A stretch of 64,000 nt of DNA from Aquicella siphonis (GTDB taxonomy: Bacteria > Pseudomonadota > Gammaproteobacteria > DSM-16500). The notes beneath the pieces were generated by a model. The model saw only the letters and a program-made list of their open reading frames with translations, was not told the origin of the DNA and did not search any database. A program made the translations under genes and the position numbers. The stretch's first letter is position 1. Each line of letters opens with the position of its first letter. The stretch is taken from positions 1,054,001-1,118,000 of the forward strand of contig NZ_LR699119.1 of the NCBI RefSeq assembly GCF_902459485.1. Direction: 5' to 3'. Below are positions 17,392 through 25,550 of this stretch, in pieces.

Positions 17392-17931
17392 ATGAAAGCT
17401 TATTCCTTGCAAACAATAGAGATACGCCTTGCGGCGCTGGATGATATCCAGGAAATGGTTGATATCAAAATTGACAAACTGCATGTAGGTGAACCTGTGC
17501 ATCCTCTGGACGGCATGATGCAGGAATTATTTCTAAGAGAATTTAAAAAACGCTGGGAAATCCGCTTGAAGCAGGGGGTTGATACATTGCTAATCACCGC
17601 GGATCGGCAGATTGTAGGGTTTGTCAGTTATTCAGCCTATGAAGATCCTGCGCGCAGCCTGCTGCGGGCAGCTGAAATCAGCCATTTGTATATCCTGCCC
17701 GATATACGGCGCAAGCGCCTGGGCTCACGGCTTTGCCGCGCGGCGCTCGTAAAAATCAGGGAGGGCGGTTTTGATAATGTGGTCGTTTGGGTACCGTCAT
17801 GCAGCCGGCCGTCCATTCGGTTTTACGAGCAGCTGGACTTTAAACCTATGGCCTGCGAGAGAATAGAGAGAATACGGGACCAGATTGAACTTAGGGAAAT
17901 CTGCTATCAGCTGGAATTAAAAAGTACATAA
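17392..17931 (+). CDS. GNAT-family acetyltransferase
   Basis: A 179-residue N-acetyltransferase. The acetyl-CoA binding motif A is ISHLYILPDIRRKRLGSRLCRAAL, matching the R/Q-x-x-G-x-G/S pattern with RKRLGS, and motif B follows with RPSIRFYEQLDFKPM. The N-terminal IRLAALDDIQEMVDI is the usual first strand and helix. Start at 17392 is chosen because it directly precedes the domain; a TTG at 17338 would overlap the LuxR stop. Substrate unknown. The tRNA cluster begins 90 bases downstream. Confidence 0.85.
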   Translation: MKAYSLQTIEIRLAALDDIQEMVDIKIDKLHVGEPVHPLDGMMQELFLREFKKRWEIRLKQGVDTLLITADRQIVGFVSYSAYEDPARSLLRAAEISHLYILPDIRRKRLGSRLCRAALVKIREGGFDNVVVWVPSCSRPSIRFYEQLDFKPMACERIERIRDQIELREICYQLELKST

Positions 17932-17956
17932 TTTTCCTGATCCTACAACAAGACCA

Positions 17957-17985
17957 TTGACGATCTCCCTGGCACTGAGTATCAT
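17957..17985 (+). promoter_or_regulatory. promoter of the tRNA cluster
   Basis: TTGACG at 17957-17962, exactly 17 bases, then TATCAT at 17980-17985, about 38 bases before tRNA-Pro. Confidence 0.6.
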
Positions 17986-18022
17986 CCGAACTCAATTTTT
18001 TCGCGTATATTAGAGTGATGAA

Positions 18023-18096
18023 CGGGGTATAGCGCAGTCTGGTAGCGCGCCTGCTTTGGGAGCAGGATGTCGGGGGTTCAAATCCCTCTACCCCGA
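18023..18096 (+). tRNA. tRNA-Pro (anticodon TGG)
   Basis: Complete cloverleaf of 74 bases: acceptor CGGGGTA/TACCCCG, anticodon loop CTTTGGGAG with TGG, T-arm GGGGTTCAAATCCC. CCA is not encoded. Confidence 0.96.
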
Positions 18097-18125
18097 AAAC
18101 TGTAAGGCAGTGCCGCTTAGCCATT

Positions 18126-18199
18126 GCGCCCGTAGCTCAGTAGGATAGAGCATCGGCCTTCTAAGCCGAGGGTGGCAGGTTCGAGTCCTGCCGGGCGCG
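18126..18199 (+). tRNA. tRNA-Arg (anticodon TCT)
   Basis: Complete 74-base cloverleaf: acceptor GCGCCCG/CGGGCGC, anticodon loop CTTCTAA with TCT, T-arm AGGTTCGAGTCCT, discriminator G. CCA is not encoded. Confidence 0.96.
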
Positions 18200-18214
18200 A
18201 TAGGGTTTGAATAT

Positions 18215-18288
18215 GGTGGACGTAGCTCAGCTGGTAGAGCCCCGGATTGTGATTCCGGTTGTCGCGGGTTCGATCCCCGTCGTTCACC
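18215..18288 (+). tRNA. tRNA-His (anticodon GTG)
   Basis: Cloverleaf with the extra 5' G (18215) opposite C73 that marks tRNA-His, anticodon GTG in ATTGTGATT, and T-arm GGGTTCGATCCCC. CCA is not encoded. Confidence 0.96.
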
Positions 18289-18312
18289 CAGGTAATTTTA
18301 GTATACGGTGGG

Positions 18313-18333
18313 GCAAGCATCAGCTATGCTTGC
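18313..18333 (+). other. hairpin between tRNA-His and tRNA-Lys
   Basis: GCAAGCAT (18313-18320) and ATGCTTGC (18326-18333) pair perfectly around a CAGCT loop in the 65-base spacer. It may guide processing of the tRNA precursor or act as a partial terminator; no T-run follows. Confidence 0.5.
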
Positions 18334-18353
18334 TTCTCCGGCTTGCAAATGTT

Positions 18354-18426
18354 GGGCCGCTAGCTCAGTTGGTAGAGCAGATGACTCTTAATCATCGGGT
18401 CGTAGGTTCGATCCCTACGCGGCCCA
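18354..18426 (+). tRNA. tRNA-Lys (anticodon CTT)
   Basis: Complete 73-base cloverleaf: acceptor GGGCCGC/GCGGCCC, anticodon CTT within ACTCTTAAT, T-arm AGGTTCGATCCCT. It is the last gene of the cluster, and more AT-rich DNA follows. Confidence 0.96.
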
Positions 18427-18556
18427 TTAAAAATCAATAAATTACGTTACTCTCCTCGAAAATCTATTAGCCATGTAGAAGCGTGGTCTTTCGGGTCTTG
18501 GGTCTTTCCCATTTCAGGGGGAGGCACTCAGCTATGAGCACTGTGCTCTAAGAACC

Positions 18557-18793
18557 TTATTCTTTAAGTAACTTTGGATCTAGTAATTCGCGAATATCAA
18601 CATTAAGCGCGTTTGCCAATTTCTCCATGGAGTCGATAGAAATATTTCGTTCGCCCCGTTCTACAGATGAAACATATGTTCTATGAAGACCGGCAAGATT
18701 TGCTAGATTTTCTTGAGAGATATTTTTTGATTCTCGTAAGCGACGTAAATTATGACTGAATAATTGTTTGTAATTGGATTGGTTTTTAGGCAC
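18557..18793 (-). CDS. XRE-family helix-turn-helix regulator
   Basis: A 78-residue Cro/CI-type repressor-like protein. The helix-turn-helix is NLRRLRESKNISQENLANLAGLHRTYVSSVERGERNISIDSMEKLANAL, nearly the entire protein. The start is set at GTG 18793, six bases after AGGTG. The longer frame to 18853 would include the -10 and -35 boxes. Small lone XRE proteins next to tRNA genes are common on integrated elements, but no integrase is present here. The target is unknown; autoregulation is plausible. Confidence 0.83.
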   Translation of the reverse strand: MPKNQSNYKQLFSHNLRRLRESKNISQENLANLAGLHRTYVSSVERGERNISIDSMEKLANALNVDIRELLDPKLLKE

Positions 18794-18823
18794 GCAAAAC
18801 ACCTTATTTTGTATAAATATTGA

Positions 18824-18853
18824 ATCATAAATCATTTGACTATTTCTTGTCAA
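18824..18853 (-). promoter_or_regulatory. promoter of the XRE regulator
   Basis: On the minus strand TTGACA (18853-18848), 18 bases, TATGAT (18829-18824). An AGTCT...AGACT inverted repeat at 18855-18874 just upstream could be an operator. Confidence 0.6.
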
Positions 18854-18974
18854 CAGTCTATAGTCATACAGACTTTAAGTTTCATATGTATTATATTTAA
18901 TCATCTCTTGCCAATTAATATAAAAATATTGCCATTCTTGTAATCAAGCAATGTGCTAAGGAGAAACAGCCTGG

Positions 18975-19868
18975 ATGGGAAAGTTAGATAATAAGTTATC
19001 TCTGTTGTTACAATTTATTGATCTTATCCATGTGGGAATAGTGATTTGTGATCAATCTTTAAATGATGAACCAATAGTTTTCGCAAATGCGGCCATTGAA
19101 CATATTACAGGATATAAGGTCGGTGAAGTGTTAGGGAGAAATTGTCGTTTCCTGCAGAATGGTCATACGCATCAACAAGGCTTGCTCAATATTCGTCAAG
19201 CAATTAAGAGCGGTATCCAGTGTCGTGAAATTATCTTAAATTTTAAAAAAAATAATTCCCCCTTTCTCAATGATATTACAATCATGCCGATCAAGGAAAA
19301 TGGCCGCAATTCCCAATATATAGCCGGCATTTTGACCGAGGTAAAAATTAATAGCAGTCAAGAAATAGCCCAGATACCAGAGCGTGATCATGAAACCGGG
19401 CTATATAATTATCGAACATTTTATCTTAAGTCCCGCGAATTAATTGCAGAAGCGCAGTCAAAGCAGAAATATTTTGCCATTGGCATTGTGGCTGTCGAAT
19501 TCCACCATCTCATTGATGAGGTTTCTTCCTATTTGTTTATCAATAACATATTGACAAGCCTGAGTAAAACATTCCTGAATGAATTTAAAAGTGAGGATGT
19601 TATAACCCGGCTCGGCGATAAGAATTTTTTATTCGGCCTTATTGTTGACAGCGATAATCCGCTCTGGTTTACCAAAAAAATATCCAAAATCATTGCTGAC
19701 AGTAATAAAATAACTCCGGTATATCTTGCTTATTCATCCAAGATTAATTACATGGCCACGCTGCCTAATATTCACACACATCTTGATCAGCTTATCACGC
19801 AGACATATAAAAATTCATTTGAAGACTGTGCGCCGCGTCATGATGCGCTATCTAACCAGCTGCATTAA
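18975..19868 (+). CDS. LOV-domain blue-light receptor fused to a degenerate GGDEF domain
   Basis: A 297-residue protein. Residues about 15-125 form a LOV-type PAS domain with the flavin-adduct motif GRNCRFLQ (54-61, reactive Cys57) and flavin-contact Asn89 and Asn99 at the canonical offsets (+32, +42). The conserved glutamine expected at +63 is Leu120. Residues about 136-285 match a GGDEF domain: DHETGLYNYRTF keeps the entry motif, but the active-site loop reads RLGDKNF instead of RxGGDEF, so diguanylate cyclase activity is unlikely. It may bind nucleotide or a partner. The ATG at 18975 lies 11 bases after AGGAG. It appears monocistronic and cytoplasmic. Confidence 0.85.
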   Translation: MGKLDNKLSLLLQFIDLIHVGIVICDQSLNDEPIVFANAAIEHITGYKVGEVLGRNCRFLQNGHTHQQGLLNIRQAIKSGIQCREIILNFKKNNSPFLNDITIMPIKENGRNSQYIAGILTEVKINSSQEIAQIPERDHETGLYNYRTFYLKSRELIAEAQSKQKYFAIGIVAVEFHHLIDEVSSYLFINNILTSLSKTFLNEFKSEDVITRLGDKNFLFGLIVDSDNPLWFTKKISKIIADSNKITPVYLAYSSKINYMATLPNIHTHLDQLITQTYKNSFEDCAPRHDALSNQLH

Positions 19869-19939
19869 CGCAATGCTGACATGCATGTCTGCCGCATCTG
19901 TTGCAGCAAAGCAGTTAGTGACGCGGGAAAAAGCATGGA

Positions 19940-20359
19940 TTAAACAGGAATATTTTTTCGCAATCCCCAAAGAACCAAAAGACACGCCATAACCATTGAG
20001 ATTGACAATGAAATCAAGCCGAAATTTATCAGGCCTTCTTGCCATGGAAGAGCTTTAAAATTCCCTGCTGCGAGGGGCATAAGAGTTCGGCCGGCCCCCC
20101 AAATTGCCGCCAGCAGAGTGGTGGCCCAGTTGGCATAGGCGGCGTATAGAGAAAGAAAAAATACTAAGCGCGATGAATGGCATGATAAGGTTAAGTATTT
20201 AAAAATAAGCCCTAAAATTACTAGAAACATTCCATTAAGAATGCCCTCAAGATGGCTAGAAAGCCCCAGGCGGGGATTTTGCATGTATGGAATAACAAAG
20301 CCGGTCAACAAACCTAACAAAAACAGAAAAACACCAGACCTTATTAAATTAAGATTCAT
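19940..20359 (-). CDS. hydroxylaminobenzene mutase-like (HabA/HabB) membrane protein
   Basis: A 139-residue protein with four membrane helices. The blocks LLTGFVIPYMQNPRLGLSSH, EGILNGMFLVILGLIF and AAYANWATTLLAAIWGAGRTLMP, then EGLINFGLISLSISM, resemble the hydroxylaminobenzene mutase family, whose characterised members rearrange hydroxylaminobenzene to aminophenol. Most homologues are uncharacterised. Start at 20359 has GGAG at nine bases; the ATG at 20368 directly abuts that site. It lies after the exopolysaccharide operon on the same strand with a 96-base gap. Enzymatic function is uncertain. Confidence 0.65.
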   Translation of the reverse strand: MNLNLIRSGVFLFLLGLLTGFVIPYMQNPRLGLSSHLEGILNGMFLVILGLIFKYLTLSCHSSRLVFFLSLYAAYANWATTLLAAIWGAGRTLMPLAAGNFKALPWQEGLINFGLISLSISMVMACLLVLWGLRKNIPV

Positions 20360-20455
20360 GGCCCGCATCTCCGCGCGATATTTTTTGATTACAAATCAAT
20401 TATCATGTAGCAGTGAAGGTAATACTTTGATCTGCCGTATCAATATTCAGCAACA

Positions 20456-21427
20456 TTACTTCGTTTCTAACTCCATGGTAATCAGGTCATCTATGGTTTT
20501 TTCCAGTGTCCACTTATAATTATAATTTGTGAGAGATTTGAATTTGGTTAAATCGGGATGACGTTTTTTAATGTCGACAAAATCGCTGGTATAGGCTTTT
20601 TCATATGGAATATAGACCATGTTTGAATTGCTGTTTGCACGTTCTCGCACAATCGTGGCTAATTCGTTGATAGTGATTTCATGATCTTTCCCGACGTTCA
20701 CGATTTCTCCGATTGCCTTCGGGTTTTCAGCTAGCTTAGCCAGTGAAGCCACTATGTCTCGGACATCGCTAAAGCAGCGAGTCTGAGTGCCGTCGCCAAA
20801 AATTGTCATAGGTTCGCCGCTGACAGCTTGTTTGATAAATCGAGGCAGCACCATCCCATATCGTCCGCTTTGTCTTGGTCCGACGGTATTAAACAGGCGT
20901 ATGATTGTCAGTTTCATCCCTGCCGCCCTGCTATACGCTATGCCTAATGCTTCGTCAGCCAATTTACTGATTGCATAACTCCACCGCGGCTGCGCGGCTG
21001 ATTCGACTATTAAATGATCTGTTTCGCTTAATAAATCTTTCTGACTATGACCGTATACCTCGGATGATGAGGCAATAATAATACGTTGATGATTGCCTCG
21101 TGCCGCAACAGCTCTGAGAACCCGCTCAGTACCCGCTATGTTGGTGGAAATAACTTTTATTGGTTCAGCAAGAACGCGGTATATACCGACGACGGCAGCC
21201 ATATGATATACAAGATCCGCTTTTGCGACGGAGTTATTGAGCTCGGGCCAGGTGACAATGTCAGCCTGGTCAAATCGAAGATTCGGATGAGATTTAAATG
21301 GTTCAATATTTTTTAAGGAGCCGGTAGTGAGATCATCAACAACGTGGACAGAATCACCGGAAGCAATGTGGTGCTCTACGATATGCGAGCCTATAAATCC
21401 ACATCCGCCGGTTACTAAAATATGCAT
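20456..21427 (-). CDS. NAD-dependent nucleotide-sugar epimerase/dehydratase
   Basis: A 323-residue extended SDR. The NAD motif GGCGFIGSHIVEHH is at the N-terminus, with the catalytic SSSEVYG serine and YAISK Tyr-x3-Lys, then RLFNTVGPRQ and the substrate-side FGDGTQTRCFSDVRDI typical of UDP-sugar 4-epimerases and decarboxylases. It begins 10 bases after the nucleotide-sugar dehydrogenase and is the last gene of the exopolysaccharide operon. A UDP-hexose, UDP-HexNAc or uronic acid 4-epimerase is likely, supplying a precursor for the polymer. The precise substrate cannot be read. Confidence 0.87.
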   Translation of the reverse strand: MHILVTGGCGFIGSHIVEHHIASGDSVHVVDDLTTGSLKNIEPFKSHPNLRFDQADIVTWPELNNSVAKADLVYHMAAVVGIYRVLAEPIKVISTNIAGTERVLRAVAARGNHQRIIIASSSEVYGHSQKDLLSETDHLIVESAAQPRWSYAISKLADEALGIAYSRAAGMKLTIIRLFNTVGPRQSGRYGMVLPRFIKQAVSGEPMTIFGDGTQTRCFSDVRDIVASLAKLAENPKAIGEIVNVGKDHEITINELATIVRERANSNSNMVYIPYEKAYTSDFVDIKKRHPDLTKFKSLTNYNYKWTLEKTIDDLITMELETK

Positions 21428-21437
21428 TAATATGTCC

Positions 21438-22724
21438 TTATAATCTCATAATGGTGATATCAGTATCCTGATATTCATTTTGATTTAAAATTCCCTTTAC
21501 ATCCATGATAATGCCGTTGGATTTCAGCATTTTGGTCAATTCAGGCTTATGCAATTGCATGTATTCCTTGTCTGCGACCGCGATAATGACAACATCCAAA
21601 TCAGTTAAGCTATCCCATGTGCTAAGATCAATGCCAAATTCCTTTCTTACTTCATCTTTATTGGCGATGGGATCGTGAACTTTGACCTTGATATTATAAG
21701 TTTCAAATTCCCGGATTAAATTTATCACTTTTGTATCATGGATATCAGGCAGATTTTCCTTATAAGTGATCCCCAATACAGCCACTTTGGCGGCACTGAC
21801 CTTTTTGTCCAACTGAATTAGCTTTTTAACTATTCGTTCAGTGATGAATTTGGGAATATATTCGTTTACCCGCCTGCCGGCATGTATGACTTCAGGATAA
21901 TAGCCAGATTCTTGGGATTTATAAGTCAAATAATAGGAGTTTACACCTATGCAATGGCCGCCCACGAGACCGGGATAAAAGGGGAGATAGTTCCATTTTG
22001 TCCTAGAGGCAGCGATGACTTCTGCGCTATCCATGCCCAGGTTGCTGAGTATAATGGCAATCTCGTTGATTAAAGAGATATTTAAATCTCTTTGTGTGTT
22101 TTCAACGACCTTGGTTGCCTCCGCTACTCTAATCGATGACACAGGATAAACACCCGCCTTGACAACACTTTTGTATACATCACTCATAACCCGGACGGTT
22201 TCATCATTGGTTGCAGAAATGATTTTGATAATATTATAAAAAGTATGTTCTTTGTCGCCAGGATTAACACGTTCGGGAGAATATCCAACCTGAAAATCAA
22301 CGCCGCATTTTAAACCTGAATGTTTTTCAAGGGTGGGAATGCATTTTTCTTCAGTCGCTCCCGGGTAAACCGTGGCTTCATAAACGACAATATCTCCTTT
22401 TTTAAGTCGTTTTGCCAATGTCTCGGTTGCGCTCAAAAGTTGGGAAAGATCCGGTAACTTGTTTTTATCTATAGGAGTCAGTACGGTGATAATATGGAAG
22501 TCAGCTTGTTTTAAATCATCCGGATTAGTGGTGTAGAGGATGTTGGTTTTTTTTAGCTCTTCAGAAGAGATTTCTCCACTCGTGTCAATGGAATTTTTGA
22601 GGTTGTTAATTCGTTGCTGGTTAATATCGTAGCCTACAACTTCACCCGCCTTGCCAAACGCGGCTGCAATTGTTAAGCCAACATAACCTAATCCTACTAC
22701 AGATATTTTTCTACGATGCGCCAT
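21438..22724 (-). CDS. UDP-sugar (hexosaminuronate-type) 6-dehydrogenase, WecC/VipA-like
   Basis: A 428-residue NAD-dependent dehydrogenase that oxidises a UDP-sugar at C6 to the uronate. GLGYVGLTIAAAFG begins the NAD fold. The mid-region has EATVYPGATEEKCIPTLE and GYSPERVNPGDK, and the catalytic cysteine lies in LVGGHCIGVNSYYL. The C-terminal KVAVLGITYKENLPDIHDTK completes the family pattern. These features match WecC/TviB-like enzymes acting on UDP-HexNAc more than Ugd. It is the third gene in the exopolysaccharide operon and implies an acidic polymer. Confidence 0.88.
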   Translation of the reverse strand: MAHRRKISVVGLGYVGLTIAAAFGKAGEVVGYDINQQRINNLKNSIDTSGEISSEELKKTNILYTTNPDDLKQADFHIITVLTPIDKNKLPDLSQLLSATETLAKRLKKGDIVVYEATVYPGATEEKCIPTLEKHSGLKCGVDFQVGYSPERVNPGDKEHTFYNIIKIISATNDETVRVMSDVYKSVVKAGVYPVSSIRVAEATKVVENTQRDLNISLINEIAIILSNLGMDSAEVIAASRTKWNYLPFYPGLVGGHCIGVNSYYLTYKSQESGYYPEVIHAGRRVNEYIPKFITERIVKKLIQLDKKVSAAKVAVLGITYKENLPDIHDTKVINLIREFETYNIKVKVHDPIANKDEVRKEFGIDLSTWDSLTDLDVVIIAVADKEYMQLHKPELTKMLKSNGIIMDVKGILNQNEYQDTDITIMRL

Positions 22725-22754
22725 AACATCATTACCTTCATTATCTATATGCAG

Positions 22755-25550
22755 TTAAAACCGTCTCATTAACATGGCATCGAACGCATACGCTCTATAA
22801 TCACTGAGGCTTGGGTTATTTCCGATTGCCCGGCCGCGTGTTGATTCGGCGGCGGATAATACCAAATACCAGTCCTGATAAATTCCGATGTATGCCTTAC
22901 CTGCGAAATCATTGGCTTTTCTGTAGGCGACGAATGTTTCGTCCTTTTGCGTTCCCAGTCCGATCGTGAATTCATATCCAATGTTTTCGCTTTGTTTGAT
23001 ATAAAGATCTGTGACGAAGCTATAATATCGGTAATTTTCTGGATTATAATACCCGTTGTTTAATTGTTTGGAAAATCCATACCACATGCCATCCACGCCC
23101 AATCGCAGATTAAACCATTGTGTGGAGAGAACTTGTACAGCCGGCATGATGTTCAGATATTTCATGGTGTTTGAATCAGAGAACGTTGAATAAGAAGTAT
23201 TCAGATTGACATAACATTGAATGCAAGGCTGCCAATATACCTGGAGTTGGTTAAGATTGCGTTTCACCCCTAAAGATACGGCACGTGCTGACACGTCATA
23301 AAATGACCGTTTTAAATCAATATCAAACTCCAGTGTATCATTCACTTTCACAAAGGCATCGCCCTTATAGGTGAACGCACCTTCACCATCACTGGCATGT
23401 TGGCCACCAATCAAACCTTGCAAGAGAAGGTGAGGGTTGAATCGATAATTTCCTCCAACGTTTAACCCGTACAATTCCAATGAATTTCCGCCTTCAACCG
23501 GATTTAAACCGCTTCGTATGCTGGCACTCAAGCTTTCCGCTGAGATATCACCTAACAGCGAAGCAACCGGAGACAGGAAATATTGTCCTCCAAGCGTGCC
23601 GCGTGTAATTTTGACAGTATCTGTGTCATAGGAATGGTAGCCATCGAGGTAGATATTAGAGCGATACGGTGTGCGAACGTAATCAATTAAACCTTGAGTT
23701 TCTTGGGTGCCGGGCGCCAATTGGTTTACCTTGGCCAGGCTTTGGAACATTTCTATGGGCTGATTATTATAATAAAGCGCCACTGTATTGGCGTAATTAA
23801 GGTCGTAGTTATCAGGAATAATGGGCATTAACTGATTGATGATAGCGAGTGATTCCGTGGGACGGTCCGCTGTTGCGACTATGCGTGCGCGCGCAACCAG
23901 ATATTCTTGCGATTCCGCGAAATGGCATCGGTACTGATCTAGCACATAAACGGCGGCTCGGTAATTACCACGCCAGCTTTGAATGTAAGCGTATTCTATC
24001 CAGGGTTGGGATTCATTTGGATATTTACCTATATAGGATTCATATAGATAAGCTGATTCATCGAGGTTGCCCAGTCTTCCCGCGGCGCGCGCCAATCCCA
24101 AATGGACTTCGGGATCATTCGGATAGGCATAATAAAGCCTAAGATAAGTACAATACGCGACAGTTTTATAATCCAACTGGCTTGCAATGGCGGCCTTGAA
24201 TTTAAGATATTTGACATTCGCAGGCGAAAGTTGCAATGCGTCATTGATCATGGCATAAGCATTATGTTTGTCGCCAGCGAAAGAATATGCCTGTGCCGCG
24301 TTGAAGAATAATTCCGGATCCGTCTTTTTAGCCTGGGCTTTCCTGGCAAGATTAGTTGCATTTTCAATAGGGGAGACAACTCTAGCTTTGCCTGGGCCCG
24401 CTACTTTAGCTGTTTCCGCATAATTCTTTATATCGAGTAAGGTTTTGTTAGACGGATCTTTTTCTATGAGTGGATTAACAATTTTGAGCGCGCGGGAACG
24501 CTGGCCTGTCAGAGCATAATATCGCGCTTTTTCAGTCAAATACTGATCGTCAGAACCAAATTGTTTTTTGTAATGATTCAAGCCTTTCTTGGCGGCTTTG
24601 TATTTACCTTTGAATAACTGCGCTCTCACTAGTCCAATGGCGGCGCTTTTATCTGCAGGATCTTTTTTGAGCGCATCCTTATAAAGTTTAATGGCTTTGT
24701 TGTAATCACCTTCACCCATGGCTTCCGCAGCCGCGGCATTTTCAGGGCTGAGTTGAATATGTTGTATATTGAAACCTTCCGCAGGTCTTTGGTGAGTTGC
24801 GGCATAATTTTTAATATCGAGATAGGTCTTGTTCGCGGGATCCTTTTGCAAGAGCGGTTCAATCAGTGTTAATGCCTGTTGGGAATCTCCTTGCAAGGCG
24901 TAATAACGCGCTCTTTCTGTTGTATATGCGTCGTCTTCGCCGAATTTGTTTTTATATGCTTCAAGTGAAGCACTAGCGTCCGAATAGTTTCCCATTAAAA
25001 GTTGAGTACGGACAAGCCCGATTGCTGCGGCTTTGTCATTGGGATCTTTTTGAACGGCTTGTTGATAAAATTGAACACTTTTCGAATAACTTGCGGATTG
25101 TGAGCCGGCGGACACTGCTGGCGTAGTAAGCTCAGCAGAGCTTGCGGGATGCGTTAATGCATAATTTTTAATGTCCACTAATGTTTTGTTATCCGGATAT
25201 TTTTGCAAAAGCGGCTTGATCAAATCCAAGGCGCGGGCAGATTGATGTGTTAACGCAAAATATCTTGCTTGTTCAGTAAGATACTGGTCATCTTCACCGT
25301 ACTTATTTTTATATTCGCTCAGCTGATGCTCTGCGTTCTTATAATCTCCAGCCAGCGAATATTTTTGTATGAGAGCAATCGCCGTTTTCTTTTCTTCTGA
25401 TTTATCACCTGTATCTTGTGATAAATAGGGAATTTTAGAAAGTATGCTGCTAAAAAATCCCTTATTGTTGTTCGAATCCGTATTGGTGTCAGCGAACGCG
25501 CAATAAGGCAGTGCAAGATAACATAATAGAATTGACCGTAGCTTATTCAT
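22755..25550 (-). CDS. TPR-containing outer-membrane exopolysaccharide export protein (PgaA/BcsC-like)
   Basis: A 931-residue exported protein. A signal peptide (about residues 1-20, ending YCAFA) is followed by three similar TPR modules of about 125 residues (near 55-135, 180-260 and 305-385), each with a GEDD/GSDD...YLTE...RYYAL and NKT..DIKNYA pattern. More TPRs follow to about 620. The C-terminal ~290 residues alternate hydrophobic and polar residues and end in MRRF with a terminal Phe, as in outer-membrane beta-barrels. This is the PgaA/BcsC/PelB layout for polysaccharide export. The start at 25550 overlaps the upstream synthase by four bases (ATGA), with GGTGGAG as ribosome site. Confidence 0.85.
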   Translation of the reverse strand: MNKLRSILLCYLALPYCAFADTNTDSNNNKGFFSSILSKIPYLSQDTGDKSEEKKTAIALIQKYSLAGDYKNAEHQLSEYKNKYGEDDQYLTEQARYFALTHQSARALDLIKPLLQKYPDNKTLVDIKNYALTHPASSAELTTPAVSAGSQSASYSKSVQFYQQAVQKDPNDKAAAIGLVRTQLLMGNYSDASASLEAYKNKFGEDDAYTTERARYYALQGDSQQALTLIEPLLQKDPANKTYLDIKNYAATHQRPAEGFNIQHIQLSPENAAAAEAMGEGDYNKAIKLYKDALKKDPADKSAAIGLVRAQLFKGKYKAAKKGLNHYKKQFGSDDQYLTEKARYYALTGQRSRALKIVNPLIEKDPSNKTLLDIKNYAETAKVAGPGKARVVSPIENATNLARKAQAKKTDPELFFNAAQAYSFAGDKHNAYAMINDALQLSPANVKYLKFKAAIASQLDYKTVAYCTYLRLYYAYPNDPEVHLGLARAAGRLGNLDESAYLYESYIGKYPNESQPWIEYAYIQSWRGNYRAAVYVLDQYRCHFAESQEYLVARARIVATADRPTESLAIINQLMPIIPDNYDLNYANTVALYYNNQPIEMFQSLAKVNQLAPGTQETQGLIDYVRTPYRSNIYLDGYHSYDTDTVKITRGTLGGQYFLSPVASLLGDISAESLSASIRSGLNPVEGGNSLELYGLNVGGNYRFNPHLLLQGLIGGQHASDGEGAFTYKGDAFVKVNDTLEFDIDLKRSFYDVSARAVSLGVKRNLNQLQVYWQPCIQCYVNLNTSYSTFSDSNTMKYLNIMPAVQVLSTQWFNLRLGVDGMWYGFSKQLNNGYYNPENYRYYSFVTDLYIKQSENIGYEFTIGLGTQKDETFVAYRKANDFAGKAYIGIYQDWYLVLSAAESTRGRAIGNNPSLSDYRAYAFDAMLMRRF

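Noticed and set aside
18117..18440. Open frames across the tRNA cluster on both strands
   Set aside because: They run through tRNA-Arg, tRNA-His and tRNA-Lys genes and share no protein features.
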